A stretch of DNA of 23,226 bases from Ktedonobacteraceae bacterium. GTDB lineage: Bacteria > Chloroflexota > Ktedonobacteria > Ktedonobacterales > Ktedonobacteraceae. Below, piece after piece: positions 8,154 to 16,804 of the stretch. A model generated the notes under the pieces. It made no database searches, was not told the origin of the DNA, and worked only from the letters and a program-made list of their open reading frames with translations. The number at the start of each line of letters is the position of its first letter. Within the stretch, counting starts at the first letter, position 1. Location: assembly GCA_014896635.1 (NCBI GenBank), contig JADBKA010000061.1:1-23226 (forward strand), in the 5' to 3' direction. The position numbers and the translations under genes were made by a program.

Positions 8154-9809
8154 ATGATCAAACAACGTCGTTTCGTTCCTTTCTCATTGCTACTATTACT
8201 GATCGTACTTCTTTCCGCATGTGGAGGCACGCAGGGTGGGGGAGGAGCGCAGCCTGCTGGCGGGAATGGCATGATCGACAAACTCGACGGCGGTGCCTTC
8301 GGTGGCGGCGATAACCCCCAGGTCAACTACAACCCCTTCTCACCCAATGCGCTCATAAGTGGCTATCTCTACGAGCCGCTCATGGTCCAGAACAGCTACA
8401 ACTGCCAGGTGGTCCCCTGGCTCGCCACCGACTACAAGTGGCAAGACCCGCAGACGCTCATTTTTACTATCCGCGATGGTATAAAATGGAGCGACGGCCA
8501 GCCGTTTGGACCCGACGATGTCGTCTTCACCTTGAACTTGCTCCAGAAGTATCCCGCGCTTGATTCTAACGGCCTCTGGAAGAGTCTGACCAGCGTCGCG
8601 GCGCAGGGTAATCAGGTCACGCTCAAATTTAAAGTGCCATCAGTGCAAATATTCACGCGCGTCCTCAGCGTTCCCATTGTCTCCAGCCATGTCTGGGGGA
8701 AAGTTGACGACCCGGCGAAGTTCACCGACGACAAGCCGGTCGTCACCGGCCCGTTCCTGCCTGAGAGCTTCAACCAGCAGCAACTGGTGCTCAAGCGCAA
8801 CCCCAACTACTGGCAAGCCGACAAGATCAGAATCGAGCGTCTCGTCTTCCATAAATCGTCGGGTGGTAATGAAGTCGAGAACCTCAAACTGGCTCAGGGT
8901 GTCTATGACTGGAACGCCATGTTCGTTCCTAACGTCGAGCAGGCGTATGTTGCTAAGGACCCGAAGCATAACCACTACTGGTTCCCGGCAGGCGGCGAGA
9001 TCTCGCTGGGCATGAATCTGAAGAGAGCGCCGTTCAATGACCTTGAATTCCGTCGCGCGATGGCCTATGCCATTGACCGTGAGGAGATCTCGAAGAAGGC
9101 CGTCTTCGGCTATGTCAAGCCAGCCAGCCAGACTGGCCTCTCAGTCCCCGGCCAGAAGGACTTCCTCCCTGCTGACATTCCAAACATGGGGATCTTCCCA
9201 TTTGATCAGAAGCAGGCTCTCGACATCCTCGACAAAGCTGGTTACAAAAAGAATGCCAGCGGTAAGATCCTGGGCAAAGATGGCAAGCCGCTGGAGTTGA
9301 CTTTTCTGGTGCAAAACGGCTGGACGGACTGGATTCAGGCATCTCAGATCATTCAGGCGAACCTCGGCGCGATGGGCATTACCATAAATGTGCAGACGCC
9401 ATCACCTGAGATCATTGAGTCCCGTCGTGCCGCTGCCGACTATGATATTGTTTTCAGCGTGCATGGCGGCTCTTGTAGCATGTACGACAACTATAACTAT
9501 CTCGACAGCCGCGTAGACTCCACAGTTAACTACATCCACCACAAAAATCCTGAGGTCGATAAAATGCTCGACCAGCTCCAGCGGGCTGTAACGATGGATG
9601 AGCAGAAGCAGGTTGTCGCGCAGTTGGCGAAGTATAGCTACGAGAACTTCCCCGATGTGCCGCTCTGGTACGGTCCTAACTGGTTCGAGTTCAGCACCAA
9701 GAAGGCAGTAGGCTGGCCGAGTGCTGATGATCCGTATGCCAAGCCTGGCGATATTCTGTTGATCTTCACGCGCTTGAAGCCCAGCCCGGACTACAAACCG
9801 AGCAAGTAG
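8154..9809 (+). CDS. ABC transporter substrate-binding lipoprotein, peptide/oligosaccharide family 5
   Basis: A 551-residue extracytoplasmic solute-binding protein. The signal is a lipoprotein type: basic MIKQRRF, a hydrophobic stretch, and lipobox LSAC with Cys23. A Gly-rich linker follows to about residue 40. The body is SBP_bac_5 (DppA/OppA). Typical pieces are SGYLYEPLMV, FTIRDGIKWSDGQPFGPDDV, TGPFLPESF, LVLKRNPNYW, and the signature-like FNDLEFRRAMAYAIDRE. Start ATG 8154 has GGAGG upstream. The protein family covers di/oligopeptides, nickel and, in several thermophiles, oligosaccharides. The flanking GH35 and ROK genes make a galactose-containing oligosaccharide more likely here than a peptide, but this is inference. 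It begins the transporter group with two permeases and a fused ATPase. Confidence 0.9.
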   Translation: MIKQRRFVPFSLLLLLIVLLSACGGTQGGGGAQPAGGNGMIDKLDGGAFGGGDNPQVNYNPFSPNALISGYLYEPLMVQNSYNCQVVPWLATDYKWQDPQTLIFTIRDGIKWSDGQPFGPDDVVFTLNLLQKYPALDSNGLWKSLTSVAAQGNQVTLKFKVPSVQIFTRVLSVPIVSSHVWGKVDDPAKFTDDKPVVTGPFLPESFNQQQLVLKRNPNYWQADKIRIERLVFHKSSGGNEVENLKLAQGVYDWNAMFVPNVEQAYVAKDPKHNHYWFPAGGEISLGMNLKRAPFNDLEFRRAMAYAIDREEISKKAVFGYVKPASQTGLSVPGQKDFLPADIPNMGIFPFDQKQALDILDKAGYKKNASGKILGKDGKPLELTFLVQNGWTDWIQASQIIQANLGAMGITINVQTPSPEIIESRRAAADYDIVFSVHGGSCSMYDNYNYLDSRVDSTVNYIHHKNPEVDKMLDQLQRAVTMDEQKQVVAQLAKYSYENFPDVPLWYGPNWFEFSTKKAVGWPSADDPYAKPGDILLIFTRLKPSPDYKPSK

Positions 9810-9816
9810 TGACTGG

Positions 9817-9845
9817 AGGGTGCGCGTTAACCTTACGCGCACCCT
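9817..9845 (+). other. GC-rich hairpin between binding-protein and permease genes
   Basis: Perfect 11-bp arms (9817-9827 and 9835-9845) enclose a 7-nt loop, starting 8 nt after the lipoprotein stop codon. No T tract follows. Such intercistronic hairpins commonly protect the upstream message or partly attenuate read-through, giving more binding protein than membrane components. That role is inferred here. Confidence 0.65.
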
Positions 9846-9931
9846 GCCGGTATTCAGTCCACGTGTGACTGGATGGTAGATCGCCTGGCGAGATAGCGGT
9901 GATTCCCGCAAAACATCAGGAGGAATCCACT

Positions 9932-10924
9932 ATGCGCTACTTCATTCGACGCTTTCTCTTCTTTGTGCTGACGCTGTGGACCGCCGTCACGCTGAATTTT
10001 ATCATTCCGCGACTTCAGCCCGGCGATCCCGCTGAAGCTATTGTACGGAAGCTCATTGGCCAGAACAAGCCAATGGACCCGGCCCAGGTACAGGCCGTGC
10101 GCCTGATGCTGGGAATACCGGGCGGCAACATCTTCCAGCAGTACATAGACTACCTGGGTACGCTGGTCCGGGGGAATTTTGGCATCTCCTACTCCAATTT
10201 TCCTTATACCGTGATGCACATGATCGGCCAGTCAATCCTGTGGACGATAGGCCTCGTGCTGGTCACCAATATCATCGGATTCGTCGTCGGTAATATCCTG
10301 GGAGCTTTTGCCGCCTGGAGGCGCAACAGTACCTTTGACTCGATCGTCAGCGTCGGCCTCAATTTCGTTGGCACGCTCCCTTATATGTGGATCGCCCTGG
10401 TCCTGCTTTTCGTTTTCGCCTTTCAGCTCCAGTGGCTGCCACTAGGAGGCGGATTCAGCGAGACCTCAACGCGGCAGTTCAGCTGGGACTACGCAGTGGA
10501 TATCGCGTACCATGCTATCCTGCCGGCGGCCTCAATCCTGATTACCGGACCAATTGGCTGGATCATGGGCATGCGCAACAACATGATCCAGACCTTGCGC
10601 GAAGACTACACGCGACTGGCTCTCGCCAAAGGGCTGAAACCCTGGAAGGTGGCTCTCTTCTATAGCGCCCGTAACGCGATCCTGCCCAACGTTACCGGCT
10701 TTGCCATGTCGCTCGGCGGCATCCTGGGTGGCGTGGTAATCGTAGAGACGGTGTTCGATTACCCCGGCATGGGACGGTTGTTCTTTAACGCGATTGGCAA
10801 CCGTGATTATCCATTGATGCAGACCATCTTTCTGTTCACCACTGTCGGTGTGCTGCTGTCCAACCTGCTCGCGGACTTCGTCGTCGGCTGGCTTGATCCC
10901 AGAGTACGAAAGGGAGAACATTAA
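9932..10924 (+). CDS. ABC transporter permease, DppB type
   Basis: A 330-residue inner-membrane subunit of the importer. It starts MRYFIRRFLFFVLTLWTAVTL, the usual DppB/OppB N-terminal helix with the FIIPRLQPGDPAEA sequence just outside. Five or six helices follow. The cytoplasmic EAA-type loop that contacts the ATPase is RLALAKGLKPWKVALFYSAR, followed by NAILP and the conserved ETVFDYPGMG. ATG 9932 has an AGGAGGAA site. The gap of 122 bp to the binding protein holds a hairpin. Its stop overlaps the start of the second permease (TAATG), so translation is coupled. Confidence 0.9.
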   Translation: MRYFIRRFLFFVLTLWTAVTLNFIIPRLQPGDPAEAIVRKLIGQNKPMDPAQVQAVRLMLGIPGGNIFQQYIDYLGTLVRGNFGISYSNFPYTVMHMIGQSILWTIGLVLVTNIIGFVVGNILGAFAAWRRNSTFDSIVSVGLNFVGTLPYMWIALVLLFVFAFQLQWLPLGGGFSETSTRQFSWDYAVDIAYHAILPAASILITGPIGWIMGMRNNMIQTLREDYTRLALAKGLKPWKVALFYSARNAILPNVTGFAMSLGGILGGVVIVETVFDYPGMGRLFFNAIGNRDYPLMQTIFLFTTVGVLLSNLLADFVVGWLDPRVRKGEH

Positions 10925-11913
10925 TGGATACGCATGATCGAGGTCTCTCAGGACTTCCAGAACTCTCAGGACAGGAGAAAACCACCACCGAAGTTACCTT
11001 CTCGAAGAGCCTGACCGTAGCAGTCGAGACCATGCAAGAGGTTGCACAACCAGCAGTCGGCATAGGTCGTTATATACCAGAGTGGTTTAAGATCCTGTGG
11101 AGCAACCGTAAGGCGCGAGCCGGGCTAATTATGCTCGCTTTCTTTATCCTCGTGGCAATCTTCGCCGATGTACTCGCGCCATATAAGCCCAACGATATCA
11201 GTTTCGGTCCTTCCGAACTGCCGAGCGCACAGCACTGGCTTGGGACAACGCAGGCAGGTCAGGATGTCCTCTCCCAGTTGATTCATGGCACGCGCACATC
11301 GCTCATGGTGGGAGCACTCGGCGGGGGACTGGCAACGTTGATCTCCCTGGTGATCGGCATGGTAGCCGGCTACATGGGCGGTATCGTTGATGAGGTCCTC
11401 TCGTTCATTATTAACATCGGCCTGGTAGTGCCGACTCTGCCACTTATGGTCACTATCGGAGCCTATTCGCCGGTGAAAGGGCCGACAATGATCATTCTGG
11501 TGATCGGCCTCACCAGCTGGGCGTGGGGAGCGCGCTTCAAACGCTCGCAGGTACTGACGTTGCGCGCGCGTGACTACATCACCTCTGCCCGCTTCGCCGG
11601 AGATAATCCTTTTCGCATCATCTTCCGTGAAATCATGCCGAACATGCTGTCGCTGATAGTTCTCAGCTACATCTACGCGGCGATGGGGGCGATTGGAGCA
11701 GAAGCCGGCCTGGAGTTCCTGGGCATTGGTGATCCGAGCACGATTAGCTGGGGCATGATGCTGTACTGGGCCAACAATGGTGGCGCGCTGGTCACGGGCC
11801 AGTGGGCCTGGCTGGTGGCTCCTGGCCTGGCTCTGGCCGCCATCACCAGTTGTCTTATGCTGATCAACATTGGCGTGGATGCGTTGAGCAACCCGGCGCT
11901 GCAAGAGGAGTAG
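10924..11913 (+). CDS. ABC transporter permease, DppC type
   Basis: A 329-residue partner permease. It has an N-terminal cytoplasmic extension of about 50 residues, longer than in most DppC proteins. After it come the OppC_N-like WSNRKARAGLIMLAFFILVAI helix and LAPYKPNDI, then the family landmark HWLGTTQAGQDVLSQLIHGTRTSL. The EAA loop contains LRARDYITSARFAGDNPFRII and EIMPN. The C-terminal part carries AGLEFLGIGDPSTISWGMML, typical of DppC. The ATG shares its A with the stop codon of the first permease, and GGGAG lies upstream. It forms the heterodimeric channel with the DppB-type subunit. Confidence 0.9.
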   Translation: MDTHDRGLSGLPELSGQEKTTTEVTFSKSLTVAVETMQEVAQPAVGIGRYIPEWFKILWSNRKARAGLIMLAFFILVAIFADVLAPYKPNDISFGPSELPSAQHWLGTTQAGQDVLSQLIHGTRTSLMVGALGGGLATLISLVIGMVAGYMGGIVDEVLSFIINIGLVVPTLPLMVTIGAYSPVKGPTMIILVIGLTSWAWGARFKRSQVLTLRARDYITSARFAGDNPFRIIFREIMPNMLSLIVLSYIYAAMGAIGAEAGLEFLGIGDPSTISWGMMLYWANNGGALVTGQWAWLVAPGLALAAITSCLMLINIGVDALSNPALQEE

Positions 11914-11917
11914 AATC

Positions 11918-13849
11918 ATGGCTCTACTGGAGGTCGAGAATCTCGACGTCACTTATGCCACGAAGAAGCGTCCGCCACTTTTTGCAGTACGCAAGGCCAG
12001 CTTTGAACTCAAGGCTGGCGAGTTCGTCGGCCTGGTCGGAGAGTCGGGCAGCGGTAAATCCACCCTGGGCAATGCGATTCTGCGCCTGCTCCTGCCTCCG
12101 GGGCGCATCACAGGTGGAAGCGTGCGCTTTGAGGGCAACGAATTGACCACTATGCCTGAGGAGGAACTGCGCCAGATGCGCTGGCGTGACTTCTCCACCG
12201 TCTTTCAGAGCAGCATGAACTCTCTAAACCCTGTCACGCGAATCGAGGCGCAGTTCCGCGACGTGATGGAGGAGAAAACAGATCTGAGCAAGGCACAGAT
12301 CCGCGAGCGGATAGCTGAGCTGCTCCAGATGGTCAGGATCAACCCTTCATTTATGCGCTTCTATCCACACGAGCTGTCAGGAGGGATGAAGCAGCGTGTC
12401 GCTCTTGCCCTGGCGCTGGCTCTTAACCCTAAGTTTGTGCTCCTCGATGAGCCGACGACAGGCCTGGATGTGCTGGTGCAGAAGGAGATCATGGAGAACC
12501 TGCGCGCCTTGCAGCGCCGCCTCGGCTTTGCTGTGCTGCTCATCAGCCATGACCTGGGAACTGTGCTAGAGGTGTCCGACCGCGTTCTGGTGATGTACGC
12601 AGGAGAGATCGTCGAGGACTCGCCGGCGAGTAGTATACTGCAACATCCCATCCACCCGTACGCACATGGCCTGCTTGGCTCCTATGCCGATCCGGCTGCT
12701 GATAACGTGGAGGTCAGCTATATCCCCGGCAGGCCGCCCGACCTGACCAGACCCCCCACTGCCTGTCCTTACGCTCCCCGCTGTCCCGAAGCGATCCAGA
12801 TCTGCCGCCAGGCGAAGCCTCCTCTGATCCCAATGTGGGATGGCAAGGCCGCCTGCCACGTGGCCCAGATGCAGTGGGAATCCAGTCAGAAGGCCCGTGC
12901 CAGGCTGGCTGAAAAAGGCCCTCAGTTGCTCGATGTGGCCTTCTCCGAGGCCACATCGCACAAAGCGACGAAACTGGAAGGCGAAGAGGTGCTGCGGGTC
13001 GAGCATGTATGCAAGACGTACCGGCGCAGAATCGGCTGGAAAGAGACCACAGTGAACGCGGTCAACGATGTGTCGTTCAGCCTGCGCGCAGGCCGCGTCA
13101 CCGGTCTGGTGGGTCAGAGCGGCAGTGGCAAGACAACCATTGCTCGCCTGATCACCTGCATTGAGTATCCGGACAGCGGTGCGATCTGGTTCGACAAGAC
13201 GCGAGTGGACCGCCTGAGAGGCGAGGCGCTGCATGACTACTGGCAACACGTACAGTACGTTTTCCAGGACCCGTTTTCGGCTCTCAATCCCGTCCATACC
13301 GTCCAGTACCTGCTGATGCGCCCTCTGATGAACTACGGGCGGATGAGCGCGGCTCAGGCTCGCCAGCGTGTGCGCGAATTGCTGGAGACGGTTGGCCTTT
13401 CTCCCGCCGAGCAGTTCGAGAACAAACGTCCCCACCAGTTGTCGGGTGGGCAGAACCAGCGCGTGGTAGTGGCGCGGGCGCTGGCCCCCAACCCTGATAT
13501 TATTATCGCGGACGAGCCAATCTCCATGCTGGATGTGTCGATCCGAGCCGAGATCCTGCAACTGCTGGATAAACTGGTACGTGATCACCAGATCGCCATG
13601 CTCTACATCACCCACGACCTGCTGAGCGCCCGACTCCTCTCCGACGAGATCCTGGTGCTCAATAAGGGTCAGGTGGTGGAGCAGGGACCGGCTAAAAAAG
13701 TGATACGCCAGCCGTCCGACGAGTACACACGACAGCTCTTAGAGGCGATTCCCCGCCTCGAAGGCGCCGGCGATGGCCGCTCAGGTTACATCTCAACTAT
13801 CGAGCCAACTGCTATCCATGTAGATTCGCCCATTATCCCCCAGGAATAG
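11918..13849 (+). CDS. Fused dual ABC ATPase (DppD-DppF in one chain)
   Basis: A 643-residue protein holding both nucleotide-binding domains of a peptide-family importer. Domain 1 (about 1-320) has Walker A GESGSGKST (41-49), signature LSGGMKQR (153-160) and Walker B VLLDEPTTGLD. It ends with the oligopeptide-transporter C-terminal module, with cysteines 283, 289, 296 and 313. Domain 2 (about 356-615) has Walker A GQSGSGKTT (399-407), Q-loop VFQDPFSALNP, signature LSGGQNQR (508-515) and Walker B IIADEPISMLD. It lacks the cysteine module at its end. Both sites look catalytically complete. In most relatives these are two genes. Start ATG 11918 has GAGGAG upstream and lies 4 nt after the permease stop. 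A terminator follows. Confidence 0.92.
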   Translation: MALLEVENLDVTYATKKRPPLFAVRKASFELKAGEFVGLVGESGSGKSTLGNAILRLLLPPGRITGGSVRFEGNELTTMPEEELRQMRWRDFSTVFQSSMNSLNPVTRIEAQFRDVMEEKTDLSKAQIRERIAELLQMVRINPSFMRFYPHELSGGMKQRVALALALALNPKFVLLDEPTTGLDVLVQKEIMENLRALQRRLGFAVLLISHDLGTVLEVSDRVLVMYAGEIVEDSPASSILQHPIHPYAHGLLGSYADPAADNVEVSYIPGRPPDLTRPPTACPYAPRCPEAIQICRQAKPPLIPMWDGKAACHVAQMQWESSQKARARLAEKGPQLLDVAFSEATSHKATKLEGEEVLRVEHVCKTYRRRIGWKETTVNAVNDVSFSLRAGRVTGLVGQSGSGKTTIARLITCIEYPDSGAIWFDKTRVDRLRGEALHDYWQHVQYVFQDPFSALNPVHTVQYLLMRPLMNYGRMSAAQARQRVRELLETVGLSPAEQFENKRPHQLSGGQNQRVVVARALAPNPDIIIADEPISMLDVSIRAEILQLLDKLVRDHQIAMLYITHDLLSARLLSDEILVLNKGQVVEQGPAKKVIRQPSDEYTRQLLEAIPRLEGAGDGRSGYISTIEPTAIHVDSPIIPQE

Positions 13850-13870
13850 CGCCCACACCACACGCACCAG

Positions 13871-13908
13871 CCCCCGTTCCCCCAACGAGGAACGGGGGAT
13901 TTTCTTTT
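13871..13908 (+). terminator. Intrinsic terminator of the importer operon
   Basis: A GC-rich stem CCCCCGTTCC / GGAACGGGGG (13871-13880 and 13889-13898) with an 8-nt loop is followed by a T-rich run (13900-13908). This is a classic rho-independent terminator 21 bp after the fused ATPase stop codon. Confidence 0.92.
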
Positions 13909-14027
13909 GCAAGAGGTCAATGAAGGAAAGTGAAGTAGAAGAGAGTTGGCAGTGTGATCTTTATAGTGTTTCCAGTGCTACCTCATTTCCCTTTCTGTTG
14001 AGATGAGAGCGAGTCTCCTCCTGATAG

Positions 14028-14033
14028 TATAAT
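14028..14033 (+). promoter_or_regulatory. Consensus -10 box upstream of the MerA-like gene
   Basis: A perfect TATAAT stands about 61 bp before the ATG at 14095. The best -35-like hexamer, TTGAGA (13998-14003), is too far away (24 bp), so only the -10 is supported. It lies in the gap after the importer terminator, where a new transcript must start. Confidence 0.4.
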
Positions 14034-14094
14034 AGGGGGTCTGGAAAGAAAGATCAGAGAAGAGGGAGACAGCAGAGAAAGGAATGGGACCCCA

Positions 14095-15483
14095 ATGACA
14101 CAGACAGACACGTATGATGCGATTGTGATTGGCTCCGGGCAGGGTGGGGGGCCGCTCGCCGGGGCGCTTGCACACGCAGGCAAAAGAACTGCGCTGATCG
14201 AGCGCGAACATGTGGGCGGCACGTGTGTAAACGAGGGCTGCACGCCCAGTAAGACAATGGTTGCCAGTGCGCGTGTGGCCTACCTGGCGCGGCGCGGAGC
14301 CGACTACGGTGTGCAAAGCGGTCCGGTGAGCGTGGATATGAAGGTAGTCAGGCAGCGCAAGCGCGCTATCGTAGAGAGCTTCCGCTCAGGCAGCGAGCGG
14401 CAACTGGCCGAGGCAGGTGTCGATCTGCTGATGGGCGAGGCGCATTTTAGCGGCGCGAAAGAACTGACCGTGCAACTCAATGGCGGCGGGACGCGCCGGC
14501 TGAGTGCCGGAACCATTTTTATTAACACCGGCGCGCGCCCGGCCAGGCTGGCGCTGGCGGGCCTGGAGAGCGTACCGGCGCTGGATTCGACCTCGATCAT
14601 GGAACTGGAAGTTGTGCCGGAGCATCTGCTGGTGATCGGCGGCAGCTATATCGGCCTGGAGTTCGGGCAGATGTTTCGCCGCTTCGGCAGCCAGGTAACG
14701 ATCATTCAGCGCGGGGCGCACGTTCTCAGGCAGGAAGATGATGATATCGCCGACGAGATCGTGAAAATTCTGCGCGAGGATGGCATCGAGATCCTGTTGG
14801 AAACGACACCATCCCATGTCGAGCGGTCCGCTGATGGCCACATTCGCCTGGCTGTACATACACCTGAAGGAGAGCGCGTACTGACCGGCTCACATCTCTT
14901 AATCGCAGCAGGGCGCACACCCAATACAGATGACCTCAATCTCTCTGCTGCTGGCGTTCATGTTGATGAACAAGGCTTGATCCAGGTCAATGAGCGCCTG
15001 GAGACAAATGTTGCTGGCATCTACGCTCTGGGCGACGTCAAGGGCGGTCCGGCCTTCACGCACATCTCGTATGACGACTTTCGCGTTCTCCGCACGAATC
15101 TGCTGGAAGGCGGCCATGCCACGATTCACGACCGCCTCGTCCCCTACGCGGTGTTCATCGACCCGCAACTCGGACGTGTCGGTCTGAGCGAAACGCAGGC
15201 GCGCGCTCAGGGCCGCAAGATTCGCGTGGCGAAAATGCCGATGAGCTACGTTGCGCGCGCACTGGAGATGGACGAGCCGCGCGGCTTGATGAAGGCTGTT
15301 GTGGATGCAGAGACGCAGCAGATTCTCGGCGCTGCCGTGCTCGGCGTCGAGGGCGGTGAACTCATGGCCTGCCTGGAGATCGCCATGATGGGCAAACTCC
15401 CTTACACCGCGCTGCGCGACGGCATCTTCACTCACCCGACGCTGGCAGAGTCGCTCAATAATCTCTTCTCAACGCTCGATTGA
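14095..15483 (+). CDS. FAD-dependent pyridine nucleotide-disulfide oxidoreductase, MerA/lipoamide dehydrogenase-like
   Basis: A 462-residue class I flavoprotein disulfide reductase. The FAD dinucleotide fold [15 protein letters not shown] is at 9-23, and the redox-active disulfide [10 protein letters not shown] has Cys44 and Cys49. The NAD(P)H-binding fold [15 protein letters not shown] is at about 178-192, and the second FAD contact [16 protein letters not shown] at about 306-321. The C-terminal dimer motif THPTLAE carries the catalytic His447 and Glu452 pair. It has neither the N-terminal heavy-metal domain nor the C-terminal CysCys pair of true mercuric reductases, and no merR, merT or merP is nearby. 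A dithiol, quinone or metal reductase role is more likely than Hg(II) resistance. Physiological substrate is unknown. Start ATG 14095 follows AAAGGA at a rather long distance. Confidence 0.85.
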   Translation: MTQTDTYDAIVIGSGQGGGPLAGALAHAGKRTALIEREHVGGTCVNEGCTPSKTMVASARVAYLARRGADYGVQSGPVSVDMKVVRQRKRAIVESFRSGSERQLAEAGVDLLMGEAHFSGAKELTVQLNGGGTRRLSAGTIFINTGARPARLALAGLESVPALDSTSIMELEVVPEHLLVIGGSYIGLEFGQMFRRFGSQVTIIQRGAHVLRQEDDDIADEIVKILREDGIEILLETTPSHVERSADGHIRLAVHTPEGERVLTGSHLLIAAGRTPNTDDLNLSAAGVHVDEQGLIQVNERLETNVAGIYALGDVKGGPAFTHISYDDFRVLRTNLLEGGHATIHDRLVPYAVFIDPQLGRVGLSETQARAQGRKIRVAKMPMSYVARALEMDEPRGLMKAVVDAETQQILGAAVLGVEGGELMACLEIAMMGKLPYTALRDGIFTHPTLAESLNNLFSTLD

Positions 15484-15579
15484 ACAAAGACGTGATCAGA
15501 GCGCCGCTTCTTACAGCCGTGAAATAGAATAGAGCCGACAGCGTGTTCTTCAAAGAGAAAACAAAAGGGAGAGGGAGAA

Positions 15580-16212
15580 TTGATAGTCAAAATTATCGCG
15601 GCAGTGATCGGCGCTTTCCTGGTCCTGGTCATCTTGCAAGATGGCTTTGAATCGGTGGTGCTCCCACGCAAGGTTTCGCGCAAATTCAGGTTCACGCGCA
15701 TCTTCTACGTCGGGGCCTGGAATGCGTGGTCGCTGATCTCGCGGCGGATCAAGCAGAGTCGGCGGCGCGAGATGTTCCTGAGCTACTACGGGCCACTCTC
15801 GCTGATCCTGCTTCTGGGAATCTGGGCCATTGTGCTCATTTTTGGCTACACTTTGCTGCAATGGGGAGCCGATACCGCACTACAGGCGCCGGAGAAGTCG
15901 ATCTCGTTCGGCTCCTACCTCTATATGAGCGGCGTCATCTTCACGACACTCGGCTTTGGCGACGTAGTGCCGCTAACGGCTCTGGGCAGAACGCTTGCCA
16001 TCCTGGAAGCTGGCACAGGCTTTGCTTTCCTCGCGCTGATCATCGGCTACGTGCCAGTGATCTACCAGGCGTTTTCGCGGCGCGAAGTGGGAATCTCGCA
16101 ACTGGACGCGCGAGCCGGCTCGCCTTCCAGTCCAACAGAGCTGCTGCTGCGCCATGTACATGATGGGGACACGGACGGCCTAACCGACTATCTGCATGAC
16201 TGGGAGATCTAA
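15580..16212 (+). CDS. Two-pore-helix type K+ channel, N-terminal pore part (likely frameshifted gene)
   Basis: 210 residues with a first helix at about 2-20, a second at about 71-92, a pore loop and a last helix at about 140-162. The selectivity filter region is TTLGFGDVVP (Thr123 to Asp128), a variant of TVGYGD, so potassium conductance is expected. The chain continues into RREVGISQLDARAGSPSS and stops at DWEI just where the cytoplasmic domain should begin. That domain continues in another frame (see next feature). The start is TTG 15580. AAGGGAG lies 8 nt upstream, no ATG precedes the first helix, and later ATGs would delete it. Separation from the MerA-like gene is 96 bp. Confidence 0.8.
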   Translation: MIVKIIAAVIGAFLVLVILQDGFESVVLPRKVSRKFRFTRIFYVGAWNAWSLISRRIKQSRRREMFLSYYGPLSLILLLGIWAIVLIFGYTLLQWGADTALQAPEKSISFGSYLYMSGVIFTTLGFGDVVPLTALGRTLAILEAGTGFAFLALIIGYVPVIYQAFSRREVGISQLDARAGSPSSPTELLLRHVHDGDTDGLTDYLHDWEI

Positions 16213-16804
16213 AAGCAGAAGCGGAGAGCATCTTTCCTACACGCCACTGATCTTTTATCGCTCTCAGCATGAGCACCAGTCCTGGCTGGCAGCCCTGACG
16301 ACTATCCTGGATACCTGCGCGCTGCTCCTGGTAGGCTTCGAGGGAATTTCAGTGCCAACAGCGCGTTTTACCTTTGCTATTGCACGACATACTGCCGTAG
16401 ATCTGGCGCAGTCCGTCCAGACGTCGCCGCTCATGGCACGCGAAGAGCGCCTCTCACCGGATGATTTTACGCGCATGCGCGATGCACTGGCCGCCGGAGG
16501 GCTGCGCCTGCGCAATCCCGACTACGCTGAGCGACACCTGGCCGAATTGCGCCGCTTCTATGAGCCGTTTGTCAATGCGCTGGCAAGCCATCTGCAACTG
16601 AATCTCCCACCCTGGATTGCGTTGACAAAGCAGCCCGACGACTGGCAGACAAGCGCCTGGGATCATTTTGTGGACTGGACACCTGAAACAATCAACAATA
16701 TTATGCGCAGCGTCGCCTATCAGAAGAAAAAGCTATTCGCGCGGCCAGAAGGAGTGCTCAATGCTCAGTCTCATCCTGTGCAACAGGATGAGCAGCGCGC
16801 CTAA
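16196..16804 (+). CDS. Cytoplasmic C-terminal part of the K+ channel, out of frame with the pore part
   Basis: About 200 codons without an own ribosome binding site, overlapping the end of the pore fragment. HLSYTPLIFYRSQHEHQSWLA and LTTILDTCALLLVG resemble, from memory, the cytoplasmic domain that directly follows the pore in related channels. There the joining stretch reads like DWE-x-WSAE-x-x-ESHLSY. Here DWE is in the pore frame, KAEAES lies in a third frame (16212-16229), and HLSY is in this frame from 16229. Two small indels would restore one chain of about 408 residues. The ATG at 16196 is therefore probably not a real start. The stop codon interlocks with that of the convergent adenylate kinase gene. 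Confidence 0.65.
   Translation: MTGRSKSRSGEHLSYTPLIFYRSQHEHQSWLAALTTILDTCALLLVGFEGISVPTARFTFAIARHTAVDLAQSVQTSPLMAREERLSPDDFTRMRDALAAGGLRLRNPDYAERHLAELRRFYEPFVNALASHLQLNLPPWIALTKQPDDWQTSAWDHFVDWTPETINNIMRSVAYQKKKLFARPEGVLNAQSHPVQQDEQRA

Noticed and set aside
12566..13615. Minus-strand open frame of 349 codons
   Set aside because: Antisense to the fused ATPase, whose Walker and signature motifs prove the plus-strand reading.
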